DNA of 17,488 bases, taken from contig MNVP01000038.1 in assembly GCA_001871815.1 (NCBI GenBank), forward strand, positions 1 through 17,488. Direction: 5' to 3'. Of the stretch, positions 1-10,500 are shown in pieces (positions within the stretch are counted from its first letter, which is position 1; each line of letters starts with the position of its first letter). A model generated the notes under the pieces. That model saw only the letters and a list, made by a program, of their open reading frames with translations, made no database searches and had not been told where the DNA came from. The position numbers and the translations under genes were made by a program. This stretch comes from Candidatus Omnitrophica bacterium CG1_02_40_15. Lineage in GTDB: Bacteria; Omnitrophota; Gorgyraeia; Gorgyraeales; Gorgyraeaceae.

Positions 1-496
1 TACCATTGCCTGTTTTCACCACATTATAAGGATCTCGAACCATATCAGCCATTGGAAACTCAAATCTTTTCCATCCATTCCAGTCCAATTTTATCCAAGG
101 GCTCATCCATGATTCAGCATCCTTATCTTTAAACATAAAAGATATTTCATTATTAGATTCGTCTCCATATATCCAAAAACTCATTGCCTTGAAATCAGAC
201 CAATCCTGCGCAAAAATAAACGTTTTTTGAACGCCAGCCCAGCTGGATTCAGACGCAGGTTCGTACGATAATTTCAGGGATGATTTTCCTTTTTTAAATT
301 TTTCTGAATCCAGAAAAATTTTCAAACCGGCATCTCCTGTCCAGATCTGGTTATCTGGAAACACCTTTGAAAGTTTTTCTTGATTCTCATATTCGAAATC
401 TTCCAGATTCAGGCTGGATTTCCACTCTGTATCTGCGGCGTACCCGGTATTAGTAAATAAAAAAAGGATGTATATTATAAAAATAAAAAATCGCAT
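1..496 (-). CDS. Secreted protein with carbohydrate-binding-like domain (N-terminal part only)
   Basis: Only the first 165 codons are visible; the gene runs off the left edge of the window. The start ATG at 496 is chosen because it opens directly into a textbook signal peptide: MRFF, then an Ile/Phe/Leu-rich core, then a cleavage-like site TNTGYA^AD near residue 21. The exported part has repeated Trp and Phe residues and phrases such as SFWIYGDESNNEISFMF and WIKLDWNGWKRFEFP. These match the beta-sandwich pattern of CBM11/CIA30-type carbohydrate-binding domains, which often precede glycoside hydrolase domains. This assignment is by remembered pattern. No good Shine-Dalgarno sequence precedes the ATG (AACTCATATAAAAA). 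It follows two sugar ABC permeases in the same direction after a 157-nt spacer, so a role in external glycan binding or hydrolysis is likely. The catalytic part, if any, is outside the window. Confidence 0.75.
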   Translation of the reverse strand, partial: MRFFIFIIYILFLFTNTGYAADTEWKSSLNLEDFEYENQEKLSKVFPDNQIWTGDAGLKIFLDSEKFKKGKSSLKLSYEPASESSWAGVQKTFIFAQDWSDFKAMSFWIYGDESNNEISFMFKDKDAESWMSPWIKLDWNGWKRFEFPMADMVRDPYNVVKTGNG

Positions 497-517
497 TTTT
501 TATATGAGTTAACAATG

Positions 518-616
518 ATATTCTTCGAGCGATCACGATAGCATATTACACAAGCCCAGTCGAGAAGTTCTCGACTGGGCTTATATGTATAGGCACTATG
601 TCCGCTCGAACAATAT
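518..616. repeat. Nested inverted repeat between permease gene and secreted-protein gene
   Basis: An outer arm at 518-531 (ATATTCTTCGAGCG) pairs with 603-616 with one mismatch. A perfect inner 15-bp inverted repeat (552-566 with 568-582, arm AAGCCCAGTCGAGAA) sits exactly in the middle with 20 nt on each side. A further short stem GCATAT/ATATGT can form outside the inner hairpin. Neither strand has a T-run after the hairpin, so it is not a canonical intrinsic terminator. It could be an mRNA-stabilising or processing hairpin between differently expressed genes, a protein-binding palindrome, or a miniature inverted-repeat element. Confidence 0.8.
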
Positions 617-653
617 TAAGATGCCTATTTTCCACTCACAGATTATACAAATT

Positions 654-1493
654 CTATTGTTTTAAAGCTCCAGCGGTAATCCCTTTAATAATATGACGCT
701 GCATGATAATATAAGCTATTACTACTGGAATGGTAGCTATAGTGATACCGGCCATCAAAAGAGGATAATCAGTTATATGCGTGCCCTGAAAAACCATCAA
801 ACCTCTCTGAATAGGCATTTTGCTTTTATCCTGCAAAACCACTAAAGCAAGCAAGAATTCATTCCATACGCCCAGCACATTAAATATCACCAGCGTAGCT
901 AGAGCCGGCCTTGCCATAGGCAGGGCAATCCTCCAATAGATTCCAAATTTAGAAGCTCCGTCTATTTTAGCGGCATCTTCTATATCCTTAGGCAGATAGT
1001 CAAAGAAATTTCTCAATATAAAAATTCCGAATGCCAAACCTCCATTAATATAGCATAATGTTAATCCTGTGCGTGTATTCAATAAGCCAAGTTTATTCAA
1101 TAAGACATATAAAGGGATAAAAGCGCCGGGGATAGGTATCATTAAAGTAACGATAAGCAGCAAATAGAAAAAATTCTTCATAGGAAAATCCAGCCTTGCA
1201 AACCCATACGCTGCCAAAGAAGAAATAAGCACTATGCCTACTACGCTGCAGACAGTGTAAATAAGGCTATTGAGGAAATAGCTATTAAATTCCCCTTTTA
1301 TCCATGCATCTAAATAATTTGACCAGTGAGGATGCTTTGGTACCAGGCTCATATCTGTAAAGATCTGATCCTGCGTCTTAAGAGAGGATGAAAGCATCCA
1401 GAATAGAGGGAAAAGGCAGGTAATCGCCATACAAATTAAGATTATGTAACTTACAATATTTATTGAAATTTTCTTAGAAGTAAATATATTCAT
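654..1493 (-). CDS. Sugar ABC transporter permease, MalG-type (CUT1 family)
   Basis: A 279-residue inner-membrane permease with about six hydrophobic segments, the usual length for MalG/LacG-like proteins. The EAA loop that contacts the ATPase is clear at about residues 172-192 (EDAAKIDGASKFGIYWRIAL, followed by PMARPAL). The C-terminal ITAGALKQ matches the family's typical ending. It starts 2 nt after the stop codon of the upstream permease gene, so the two are translationally coupled and should form a heterodimer. No substrate-binding protein or ATPase gene is in the window; CUT1 systems often use a shared MsmX/UgpC-type ATPase encoded elsewhere. The substrate cannot be read from the sequence; the neighbouring alpha-glucan enzymes and carbohydrate-binding protein make an oligosaccharide likely. 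Confidence 0.93.
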   Translation of the reverse strand: MNIFTSKKISINIVSYIILICMAITCLFPLFWMLSSSLKTQDQIFTDMSLVPKHPHWSNYLDAWIKGEFNSYFLNSLIYTVCSVVGIVLISSLAAYGFARLDFPMKNFFYLLLIVTLMIPIPGAFIPLYVLLNKLGLLNTRTGLTLCYINGGLAFGIFILRNFFDYLPKDIEDAAKIDGASKFGIYWRIALPMARPALATLVIFNVLGVWNEFLLALVVLQDKSKMPIQRGLMVFQGTHITDYPLLMAGITIATIPVVIAYIIMQRHIIKGITAGALKQ

Positions 1494-1495
1494 TA

Positions 1496-2380
1496 TTACA
1501 CTTGTTTCATCTTTTTTGCTATGCGGATTTGGGCTATAGAAACAATAAACAAAACAAGGCCGAATACAATTGCCATAGTAGTAGCATATCCAAATTCGCC
1601 ATTACTCATATATTCATATATTTCAGTAATAGGAACGCTGGTATGGCCCGCTGGCCCGCCGCGCGTCATTGAATATATAAGGTCAAATATCTGCATTGTC
1701 CCAAGTATAGTAAGGATAGAGACTATAGCGAAAACCGGGACAAGAAGAGGCGCTGTAATATGCTTAAACTGCGCCCATTCATCTGCGCCGTCTATCCTTG
1801 CTGCCTCATAAACATCCTCAGGTATGCTCTGAAGCCCTGCCAAAAATAAGATAAACGCATACCCAAGTCCTTTCCATATATGCACAATACCTACGCTTAT
1901 CAAAGCTGTCTTTATTTCGGATAACCATGCCCAGTTTGCGTATTGCCCGCTTATCCCTAAGCGAGACAGCCAATAATTCAAAATCCCATAGTTCCCGTCA
2001 TAAATCCATTTCCAGATTAGCCCTACTACAATACCTGAAAGAATAGGCGGCAGAAAAAAAATAGCCCTAAAAATATGCTTTCCGCGGATATTTTTATTTA
2101 CTATCAAAGCTAATAGCAATGCCACAGCATTTTGTAACGTAAGGGCCATTAATGTAATAATACCCGCGTTTCCCATTGACTTCCAAAAAACAGGATTATT
2201 TAAAAAAATGTGCTTATAATGCGCCAACCCTACAAATTTCATCACTGGCGCAATTCCATCCCAAGTATAAACGCTCAACTGAAAAGTTTTTAAAATAGGG
2301 TAAACGCTGAATACGCAAAAGAAAATTAAAGCCGGCAAAATAAAACTGAAGTTTTCAAGATGAGATTTTCTTGTGTCCAT
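1496..2380 (-). CDS. Sugar ABC transporter permease, MalF/LacF-type (CUT1 family)
   Basis: An inner-membrane permease with about six hydrophobic segments and the EAA motif EAARIDGADEWAQFKHITAP near its C-terminal third, typical of CUT1 partner permeases such as LacF and UgpA. The reading frame is open from a TTG at 2449 (317 codons). I place the start at the ATG at 2380, giving 294 residues. The protein from there (MDTRKSHLENFSFILPALIF) has the normal family N-terminus, a short charged cytoplasmic tail before the first membrane helix. The upstream 23 codons coincide with a strong promoter (2449-2422). The Shine-Dalgarno match before 2380 is weak (ACTAAGT). It pairs with the MalG-type permease 2 nt downstream. 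Confidence 0.9.
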   Translation of the reverse strand: MDTRKSHLENFSFILPALIFFCVFSVYPILKTFQLSVYTWDGIAPVMKFVGLAHYKHIFLNNPVFWKSMGNAGIITLMALTLQNAVALLLALIVNKNIRGKHIFRAIFFLPPILSGIVVGLIWKWIYDGNYGILNYWLSRLGISGQYANWAWLSEIKTALISVGIVHIWKGLGYAFILFLAGLQSIPEDVYEAARIDGADEWAQFKHITAPLLVPVFAIVSILTILGTMQIFDLIYSMTRGGPAGHTSVPITEIYEYMSNGEFGYATTMAIVFGLVLFIVSIAQIRIAKKMKQV

Positions 2381-2421
2381 ACTTAGTTTAGCCGAGAAGC
2401 TTATCAGAAAATTTAAACTAT

Positions 2422-2449
2422 ATGATACCATAGAGGCAAAAACTGTCAA
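2422..2449 (-). promoter_or_regulatory. Sigma70-type promoter of the permease operon
   Basis: On the minus strand a perfect -35 box TTGACA (2449-2444) is followed after 16 nt by TATCAT (2427-2422, 5 of 6 to TATAAT), which carries the extended -10 element TGG just before it. Transcription would begin near 2414, leaving a leader of about 34 nt before the ATG at 2380. This lets the transporter genes be expressed independently of the giant gene and the PilZ gene upstream. Confidence 0.7.
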
Positions 2450-2472
2450 GGGTTTTAATTGGTTATTCCCGC

Positions 2473-2805
2473 CTATGCATTGGCAACATAAAGCCTATGG
2501 ATATCTTCATTAAACTCAAGCGCAATACCGTCTCTTTCAACTCTTACAACTCTTGCTTTCCCTATTAGACTGGAAAAAGGAAACTCCTGCGTAAAAATCC
2601 TAGGAATAGATATAGATATATTTAAATTATCTCCTGGCATTATTTTACCGGCATTTATATTTCTTATATAAGTTCCACTATAACTTATATTAGAGCAAAT
2701 GCCATTATTGACTTCCTTTTTCCCGCTCTCCAAGGTCTGCCTAAGTTCAACAGGAATAGGCAAAGCTAATCTTTTAAATTTTCTCTTCTCTGTAAAATTT
2801 TCCAT
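2473..2805 (-). CDS. Small PilZ domain protein (c-di-GMP receptor type)
   Basis: A 110-residue stand-alone PilZ domain. The two ligand-binding signatures are visible: R8-KFK-R12 (RxxxR) close to the N-terminus and N39-I-S-Y-S-G44, matching [D/N]xSxxG, followed by alternating beta-strand sequence ending in GIALEFNE. PilZ proteins of this kind bind cyclic di-GMP and pass the signal to a partner enzyme or machine; no effector domain is attached. The ATG at 2805 is preceded by AAAGGAG with an 11-nt spacer, one of the best ribosome-binding sites in the window. It begins 50 nt after the giant gene's stop with no terminator between, so co-transcription is likely. A link between c-di-GMP and the polysaccharide enzymes is an inference from this placement. 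Confidence 0.85.
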   Translation of the reverse strand: MENFTEKRKFKRLALPIPVELRQTLESGKKEVNNGICSNISYSGTYIRNINAGKIMPGDNLNISISIPRIFTQEFPFSSLIGKARVVRVERDGIALEFNEDIHRLYVANA

Positions 2806-2855
2806 TTTATTCTCATCTCCTTTCTTGGTTATGTGGTTATTCTTATTTTATCATC

Positions 2856-4595
2856 TCATATCTCATTTCTAACGGCTTGCAATCCCAAAATGCCATCCTC
2901 GGCGCGCCCTTCCATAATTAATTCTTGAAAAACCTCATCATATTCTTGAACCGACTTATTCCAAGACACATCTTCTCTCATTGCATTCTGAACCATATTA
3001 GACCAGTGATCAAGAGGGCCGCGGTTTCTATATAAATACACTGCCCATGCTATGCCTCCTAATAAATTTTCAGAATTAGGAGGTTCATTTCCAGTATTAG
3101 GGTACGCCATGCCAAATCCTTCCATGGTCTCCAGGTTATATGTTGTAACAGCATCGCTAAGGCCGCCTGTTACATATACTATAGGTATTGCGCCAAATAT
3201 TAAAGCAATCTGCTGAGGATAACCTCCCGGCTCAAATCTGGACGGCATCAATTGCATATCGCAAGCTGCATAGTACTCCATTGCAGTGTCATCATTATAG
3301 TTAAAATTGACCAATACCTTGCCAGGAAAACGATTTGCTAGGTCTATTAATCCTTCCTTATAAGGCGACTCCGCATTAGCGTACCATACAAACTGAACAT
3401 CTTTAAATAATGCTTTAGGATCTTCTATAACAGCATCCTTTAATATTTCCCTAGTAGATGAATCTAATTTTGAATTTGGATTGTAAATAAGCTCGATAAT
3501 TTTCCGTCTCGTAAGATCAGGGTCATTTGTATTTTCTGTGGCTTCTAGAACCATCCTGATTGCGCCTATAGCGATATCTACGCCTTTCTGGTCTACCCCC
3601 CTAGAACCAATCATCCCGATTAAAATGGCATTTGGGTTCTCATTAAGATATCCATATTTATATTTATCATTACCCGGCTTACTGTATTTATTCTGGAAAT
3701 GACTTTTATTTTTTGGTTTTTGTTCCAGCGCATCTTTTAGAGTATAAGGATAAGGGACTTTGTCTGCATTATCTGATTTCCAGTAAATAGTATCAACTCT
3801 ATTAAGTACGCCTAGAAGCTTGCCTTCTTTATCTATGCGCTGCAACAGCCATTCAAGCCCTTCTCCCAGAAATGAAGCTATCTCTTTAGCATATGTTTTA
3901 CTAACAGTGATTACCCTGTCTGCTCTGGCTAATCCGCCCTTTAATAAAACAACCTTGTCATTTTCTTCAAGGCAGCTTCCATGGAATGCATTCCATGGAA
4001 GCCTGAGATAATCCATCAGCTCTTTGCCGAAATCTCCCTTGGCTTTTAAAACATGCACAATCTGAACGATTTTAACATTTTTCCAGAATGGCCTATTGTA
4101 TTCCCATGAATCTTTTAAGCAAACGGGAATAGCTGCAGCATGCCAATCATTACTGACTATAATATCCGGTTTGACATTCATTGCTTCCAAAGCTTCCAGA
4201 CTAGCCTTGGATAAAAATCCAAAACGCCCTCCATCTTTATAGTATTCTCCGCTGCGATATACATCTCCCCCATGATCAGTCTCGTCAAAATGATGCACAG
4301 CATCAACAAAGTGCATCGTAACCTCTCCTTGTATCAACCATTTTAATGCGCCAGTCTCTCCTCCGCCTACAGGAACAGATAATTGTTGAATAGTCGTAAT
4401 GAGCTTTTTATCTAACTCTTTTTGATTAACCCCGCTTAATGGCGGCCTAAGCCCCTTATATTGAGGCATAATCACTATTGCCTCATATCCCATCTTTGCC
4501 AATGCCTGGGGCAGAGAACTCATTACCTGGCCCATGCCGCCTTTTTGAGTAAAAGGCGCTACCTCTGAAGTTACAAAAACAATGCGGCCGCGTGT
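2856..4595 (-). other. Giant protein: GT5 glycogen/starch synthase domain
   Basis: About residues 4270-4848, a full GT-B fold of the length of bacterial GlgA plus a few insertions. Landmarks: GRIVFVTSEVAPFTQKGGMG at the start, SNDWHAAAIP (catalytic-site His), LKGGLARADRVITVSKTYAKEI, GSRGVDQKG (R4601, K4606), and MPSRFEPGGYPQQ with E4724 in the position of E. coli GlgA Glu377, then IPIVYVTGGLSDAV. Odd point: the usual nucleotide-sugar loop K-T-G-G-L reads Q4286-K4287-G-G-M, so the conserved lysine (Lys15 in E. coli) appears as Gln with a Lys one residue later. It should elongate alpha-1,4-glucan, but donor preference or efficiency may differ. Confidence 0.92.
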
Positions 4596-7500
4596 ATATT
4601 TCTTCTTTAAGTTTTGAGCGAAGCTATAGCCCGGATTCTGCTCAGCTATACCCAAAAACCATTTTGAATTACCATTTATATTTTGGGCAGCTGGACCGTT
4701 AACTAATTCAATAAAATCTGCTAAAGGCCTTGGCGGAAGGTGGCGCACATAATCGCCAAGAATCGTCTGAGCAATATTGCGGATTTCTGAATGGCGATTA
4801 TCTAAAAACCCGGCCAAATATTCAAGCTCTGATTCGTTGAGCAATTTTCTAAAAAAAGTATCTGCGGCTTTAAAATCTTGATTAGCTCTTATATCAATCC
4901 ATAAAGCATCTCTGAATTCTTCTTTAAACTTTTGATTTAGTTCTTTAATGAATAATGCCTGCAGTCTAAGGGAGCTTTCCCTTGCTAATCTTCCATAAAT
5001 GGGTAAATTAGCGGAAATAGACTGCAATAATGATGCTGCAGCTTCTGAGAATTCCTGAAGTGTAGTTTTACGCGCCAATTCTGCGAGTATAATATCCTGC
5101 CTGCGTTCAAATATAGCTGTCTTTAATCTCTCCGGGCTATCGATATGCCGCGTCTCAAATGTATCCAGCTCCTGAAGAGTATTTATACCGGCTAACTCAT
5201 TGAATAAAGGTTCAAGCTTCCTATTTTCGCTAAAGAGATTAAAAACTTGAATGAAAGGCGCATCCGGAGACGAAACATTATTTTTATCAAAAGGTGACAA
5301 CCTCACATATAACCCATCTCTTGCAAGCTTTCTTCCTGCGTATTCGCCAGGTAAACTTTTGCTCAAGAGTTCGCCCGTAACAAGATTCCTTATCCCGTAA
5401 TCGTCGTAACTATTTACATGAACTGATTCAGGCAGTTTCACATATCCTGAGGCTTCTCTATTTGAAAAATTAGCAATAAATATGCGGCGCTGTAGATTGC
5501 CATTTTCATCCTGCCAAGCGCGTAAAATTGCGATTACATCATTCACATCATTGCCATTGTTATCCTTGACATCAAGTAAATACATATTACCGCGGCGAAA
5601 TACTATATCCCTGCCTAAAACATCTAATATTTTCTGACAGGCAGCTGAATACCCATCGTCTCTTTCATCCCAGTGAACGCCGCCAAGTTCGCCTGTTCTG
5701 GTCTCAATCTGGTCCATAGATACCTGAAATCCTGTTCCGAGAAGCTGGCCGTTAAAAATAACAGGCACCGTGTGCGCAGCTAAAAGAACTGCCAAGGCTA
5801 ATACTGCCCCGCCTTTACCAAACTTTCTAACCACCCTATTCCTGCTATCGTGGTTTTCTATATCCGCGTATCGCAGAGGAGCTGCTTGAAAACCGTCTAC
5901 CAAACATCTTTTAAGCTCATTTAACCCATTCCCCCAATGATTGATAGCCATATCCAATGCCCCTTCTCCTGGCCCATGGCCGCTTAACCATCCTCCTAGA
6001 TAAGAAACTACATATTGGCGGAATTCATCTCCTGGCATGAATAATCCTTCAAGTTCTCCGGCCTGATAAAAAGATTCCATAAGAAAATAAATTCCTGGAT
6101 TTTCTCCATTTGCCCTTTGAACTAATTCTTTCAAAAACTCTTCCGGCATTTGTTTGTTAAACTCTTTCCAGCTGATTTTCCAACGATGGCTCCAGTGTTC
6201 ATATAAATAGCGTTTAAGCAATGCCCATGCAGCATCTACCCTGAAACCATCTACGCCCATTTCCGCCCAATGTAAAGTAGACTGGATAAGATATTCTCTT
6301 AATTCTGGATTTAAATGGTTGAATTGCGCTGTATCATCCCAATGAGAGCTGCCATCGCTGCCTGCCATTACTGTATCTTTGCCATGCCATAAAAACCAAT
6401 CCGGATGATTTTCCAAAGCCCATGAGTCTCTTGAAGAATGATTAAAAACACCGTCTATGATAATACGCATACCTAGAGAATGCGCCCTTTTTACAAGTCT
6501 CCTGAAATCTTCCTCTGTTCCCGCATCTAGATTGACTGCCATATGGTCTTTAATTGAAAATTGGCTGCCGTCAGAATGCCTATTCTTTTCTCCAATAGGA
6601 TAAATGCCTTTAAGATACAAAGTTGGAATTACTTTACTGCCATGACTGCCTATTATCATCCTGGCTATTTGTTCGAGATTCCTTTCTATATCGATAAAGG
6701 TTCCTGTCTTTATCTTCCCCTCTGGCCCTCTCTGCATTGCATAACCACGCACATCAATCTCATAAACAATTGCATCTTTAATCCAATCTTTCGACCGCGG
6801 TTTTTCTTGGCCTATCTGAGCAAAAGCCGGATCTTCCTTTGCCTCAAGAGGATTAGGCTCTCCCGCTGGCTTTGCCGGCACAGCCTGCGCCTGATAAGCA
6901 GCCTGTTTTGATATTTCCTTAACAATATTGTATTTTATAAGAACGCGTAAAATCTCTGCTATGCTCCATGCCTGCGAGCGAGTTCCGCCTTGGCGTTGAG
7001 GGATATCGCCGTCAAAAAGTTCCGGAAGAGAACCATCCGCATTTGTCATTAAAAATTTTATTAAAGGAGTGAGGATATTGCGGATTTCTGTATCTATATC
7101 AATATTATCCTTGCCTTCATATTTGCGCGCTTGCTCCAAGACATCTATATAAGCGCCCAGCAGGTATGGCCAAGCGCTGCCTTGATGATAAGCGGCATCT
7201 TTCTCTTCCGGCGGTCTTTCTGTAAAATACCTGCCATGATATAATGGATCCTGCGGCGAAAGTGTGCGCAGCCCATAAGGAGTTAGAAGATAATTTTTTG
7301 CAATTTCCAATATTGATATTTTTTGTTCGAAAGTCAATAAATCGCCGCCTACGCTGGCCGCAGAAACCATATTCGGCCTTATCGAAGCGTCTTTTTCTCC
7401 TTTCAATCCTCCTGCATCAATAACATCGTAAAGGCTTCCCGCAGATTCATTCCAGAATTTTTTAAATGACTCTTTGGCCCTGCCGGCTAAAGAATCATAT

Positions 7501-10500
7501 CTATCCGCATTCGCGCTATTTTCAAGCTTTTTTTCTACGCGCGCCATAAATCTTAAATTTGCATACCAAAGCGCATTGATTTCTACGGCCTTGCCGTTTC
7601 TTGGGGTGATAGGGGCGTCTTTTCCGCCAGGATCCGCATCCATCCACGTGGCCTGGGCAGGGCTTACGATCAGCCCATCTTCGTCCATATATATTTTATT
7701 GAATCTGCCGTAACGTTCATACCCAGTGCCTTTGATATGATTGCCTATGATACTGCGCATGGCAGGAAGCATCTCTTCAACAAATTTCCAATCTCCTGTA
7801 TATTCCAAATATTCATTGATTGCGTGAATAAACCACATTGAGCTATCAGCTGTATTATATTCAAAACTTGCCGGCTTGTTCGGATTCCATGCTTTATTAG
7901 GTATTAATCCACCTGCCAGGTAACCTGAAAACCTTCTGAATACGCTCTTGGCTTCCTCAAAACGCCCTGTGGAAAGCAACAGCCCGGGAAGGGATATAAA
8001 AGTATCTCTACCCCATTCTTCCTGGAACCAGTCAAGGCTGGACGCCCAAATCTGGACTAAACCATTTTTATGTTTTATAAATAAGCCTGCGGCAGTTTTA
8101 AAGGCATCTAAAATAGCGCTTTGAGCTTCCCAGATATCGCCTTCTTTTTTTGCCTTTTGATAAGCTTGATAAGTTGAGATTCTATTGTAAACATAAAGGC
8201 CGATATTAAATCTGGCCCTAGTTTCATAATCAATATCTTTTTTTTCGGGATGCCTGTATTGCCAGAAAGACTCTCTTCGCCCTTCATCCTTTACCACCTT
8301 GACAGGAATAGGATCCCCATGCTCATCCCCTGCGGTAAATGCAATAAATCGCGCATTCATGCTGGAGTAATCTTTAGAATAAAGCAGCCTGTTGAATGCA
8401 TCTATGAATTGTTCTTTTGTATCATAGTAGCGCGCATCATCGTGCGAACTCATCTTTTTCCAATCTTCATCAATTATCATAATACCGAATTTCCGAACAT
8501 TGTCAGCCATGCCTTCAAGTGCCTCGGCTACAAATAATTTTCCTTTTTCCATGGCAATCTCTCCAAGACGCTTAATGTAAGCATCTCCTGGTTCGTCTCC
8601 GCTTGCTATCTGGCCGTTACCAAATTTGTAGGCAAAATGAGCAGCATCTGATCTAACCCCATCCATCCCTAAATCAAGCCAGTGCCTATAAGGCCTTAAT
8701 ATAAACTCGTAGTTATCTTTTTGTAATTCGCTCCAATTCCATAATACCAATTCCTTCCAGTTTTCATTTAAACCCGGCCGTATAATGCCTGGGCTCCTCA
8801 CCCCTACATCCCTGAAATATCTGCCATATTTCCATGTATCCACGCTGTCACCAGCGCGAAACATAGGCGCATCAAAAAGCATGCGGCCGCCATGTTCATG
8901 CACTATAGCTATGGCGTTTTTAAACTGCCTATGGGCAATCCACTGGCTGTATTTATGCATATTCATTAATTCTTGATAACGAGTATCACTCTTTGCTAAT
9001 TCCACTTCTCTGGCTTGCCATTCTATCGAAGGTTTTCCTATAATCTCATGAAAAGCCATAAATTCCGCATAATCCTGTAACCAGAAACTTTGCTGTTCAA
9101 CAAACTGTTTAAAACTTATTGCCTGCTGAGTCTCTTTATCAATATGACGTTCTTTAAAACGATTAAAAGCCTCTAATGCAACCTTACGTTCCCTTTGGCG
9201 GACAGAATCATAAGAAATGCTTTTCTGTTCTGCTTCTGGCGCTATTAATCCTTTGAGTAATGCATCGCCATCTTGAACTTCCTCTACATAAGACCAATCG
9301 ATAAATAACTCATTCAAGGCATATAAATTAACTGGCGCATAAGGGCTCTCTCCTAGAACAGCAAAAAATGGCAGGAGTAAAAGAATGTTTACGCCCGAAG
9401 GCTTTAGCGTATTTTTGAAATACCCTCCTATGTCTGTAAATTTTCCTATGCCGGAATCGTTGGTGTTGCGCCTAAGAGAAAATATCGGGAGATTGACTAC
9501 TACATTAACCCGAGAAGGATCTTTAAACCATGCAAGACGCTCAGATAATACTGCGTCTATTTCCAGAATCTGGAAGCGCCAGCCATGCTGGCTAAGGCCG
9601 CTTCTATCTCTATGGCCTGAGATTACAGGAACGCCAATAGCCCATTCTTTAGCCAAATCATCTTTAGGATGTTCCAATGGATAAAAATTACCGATAGTAT
9701 GGTCAAATATCTTATGAGAAACTTCCGCTGAATAACCTAGGTCCATATTCATGACACTAAACCATGCCTTACCATCTTCTTCGTTATATGGCCTTTTAGC
9801 AAAATGGATTGGAATAAATATGCGGCGGCCGTTATAATATTTAGAAAAGATAAAAGCAGTGCTTCTAGTCACTTTATAATTAACTTCGATCTCGCCTCTC
9901 TCGAATAAATCCTTGTTAAAATCACTATTTATGACTGAATCTAACAATGCATAAACCTGGCTATTCCAACTTTTCATATCTTTTAATAAATCTGGCGCTA
10001 AAGTGGCAATAAATGCCATTACTGGAGGAATACCTTCTTCTGTAAACTTTTCTTTTGCTTCGCGTTGGCTCAATCTTGAAACTGATTTTAAAATATCACT
10101 TAAATCATCCGGCCTGTCTGAAAATTCTGACACAATTTTAAGTAAAAATTCGCTGGGCGAACTGGTCCCTTCTATCAGCTCTTCATTAATTGCAGCTGCT
10201 AAGATATCGCCAATATCCTGAATCGCTTTTTCTTTTTCTGGTTTTCCTCTTATTTCTTCTGTTTTAGTTAACCGTAATACCTGGATATCCGATGGCTCAG
10301 ACACGCCAATGGGTAAACCCCTATCAAGCATTTGCCATATAGAATGGGTCCTGTATTTAAGATTATTTCCTGCGGGATCTTTTTCTATAGCATCTTCTGC
10401 CTGATAAACATCAAATATATTATCAACTGCCTGGTATCCTAGAAGCGTTTCAAAACCATGCCTGCCAAATACTGTGGCGCGCGCCTTTTGTCTGCCATCA

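Noticed and set aside
552..582. Rho-independent terminator after the permease genes
   Set aside because: The hairpin is strong but no T-run follows on either strand, so I list it only as an inverted repeat.
3820..4011. Plus-strand open frame ending in LPWNAFHGSLR, resembling the synthase peptide
   Set aside because: The resemblance is produced by the 28-bp palindrome; the frame is antisense to strongly conserved GT5 coding sequence.
10476..10485. GC-only palindrome GGCGCGCGCC
   Set aside because: Ten bases is short enough to arise by chance in coding DNA; no context supports a function.
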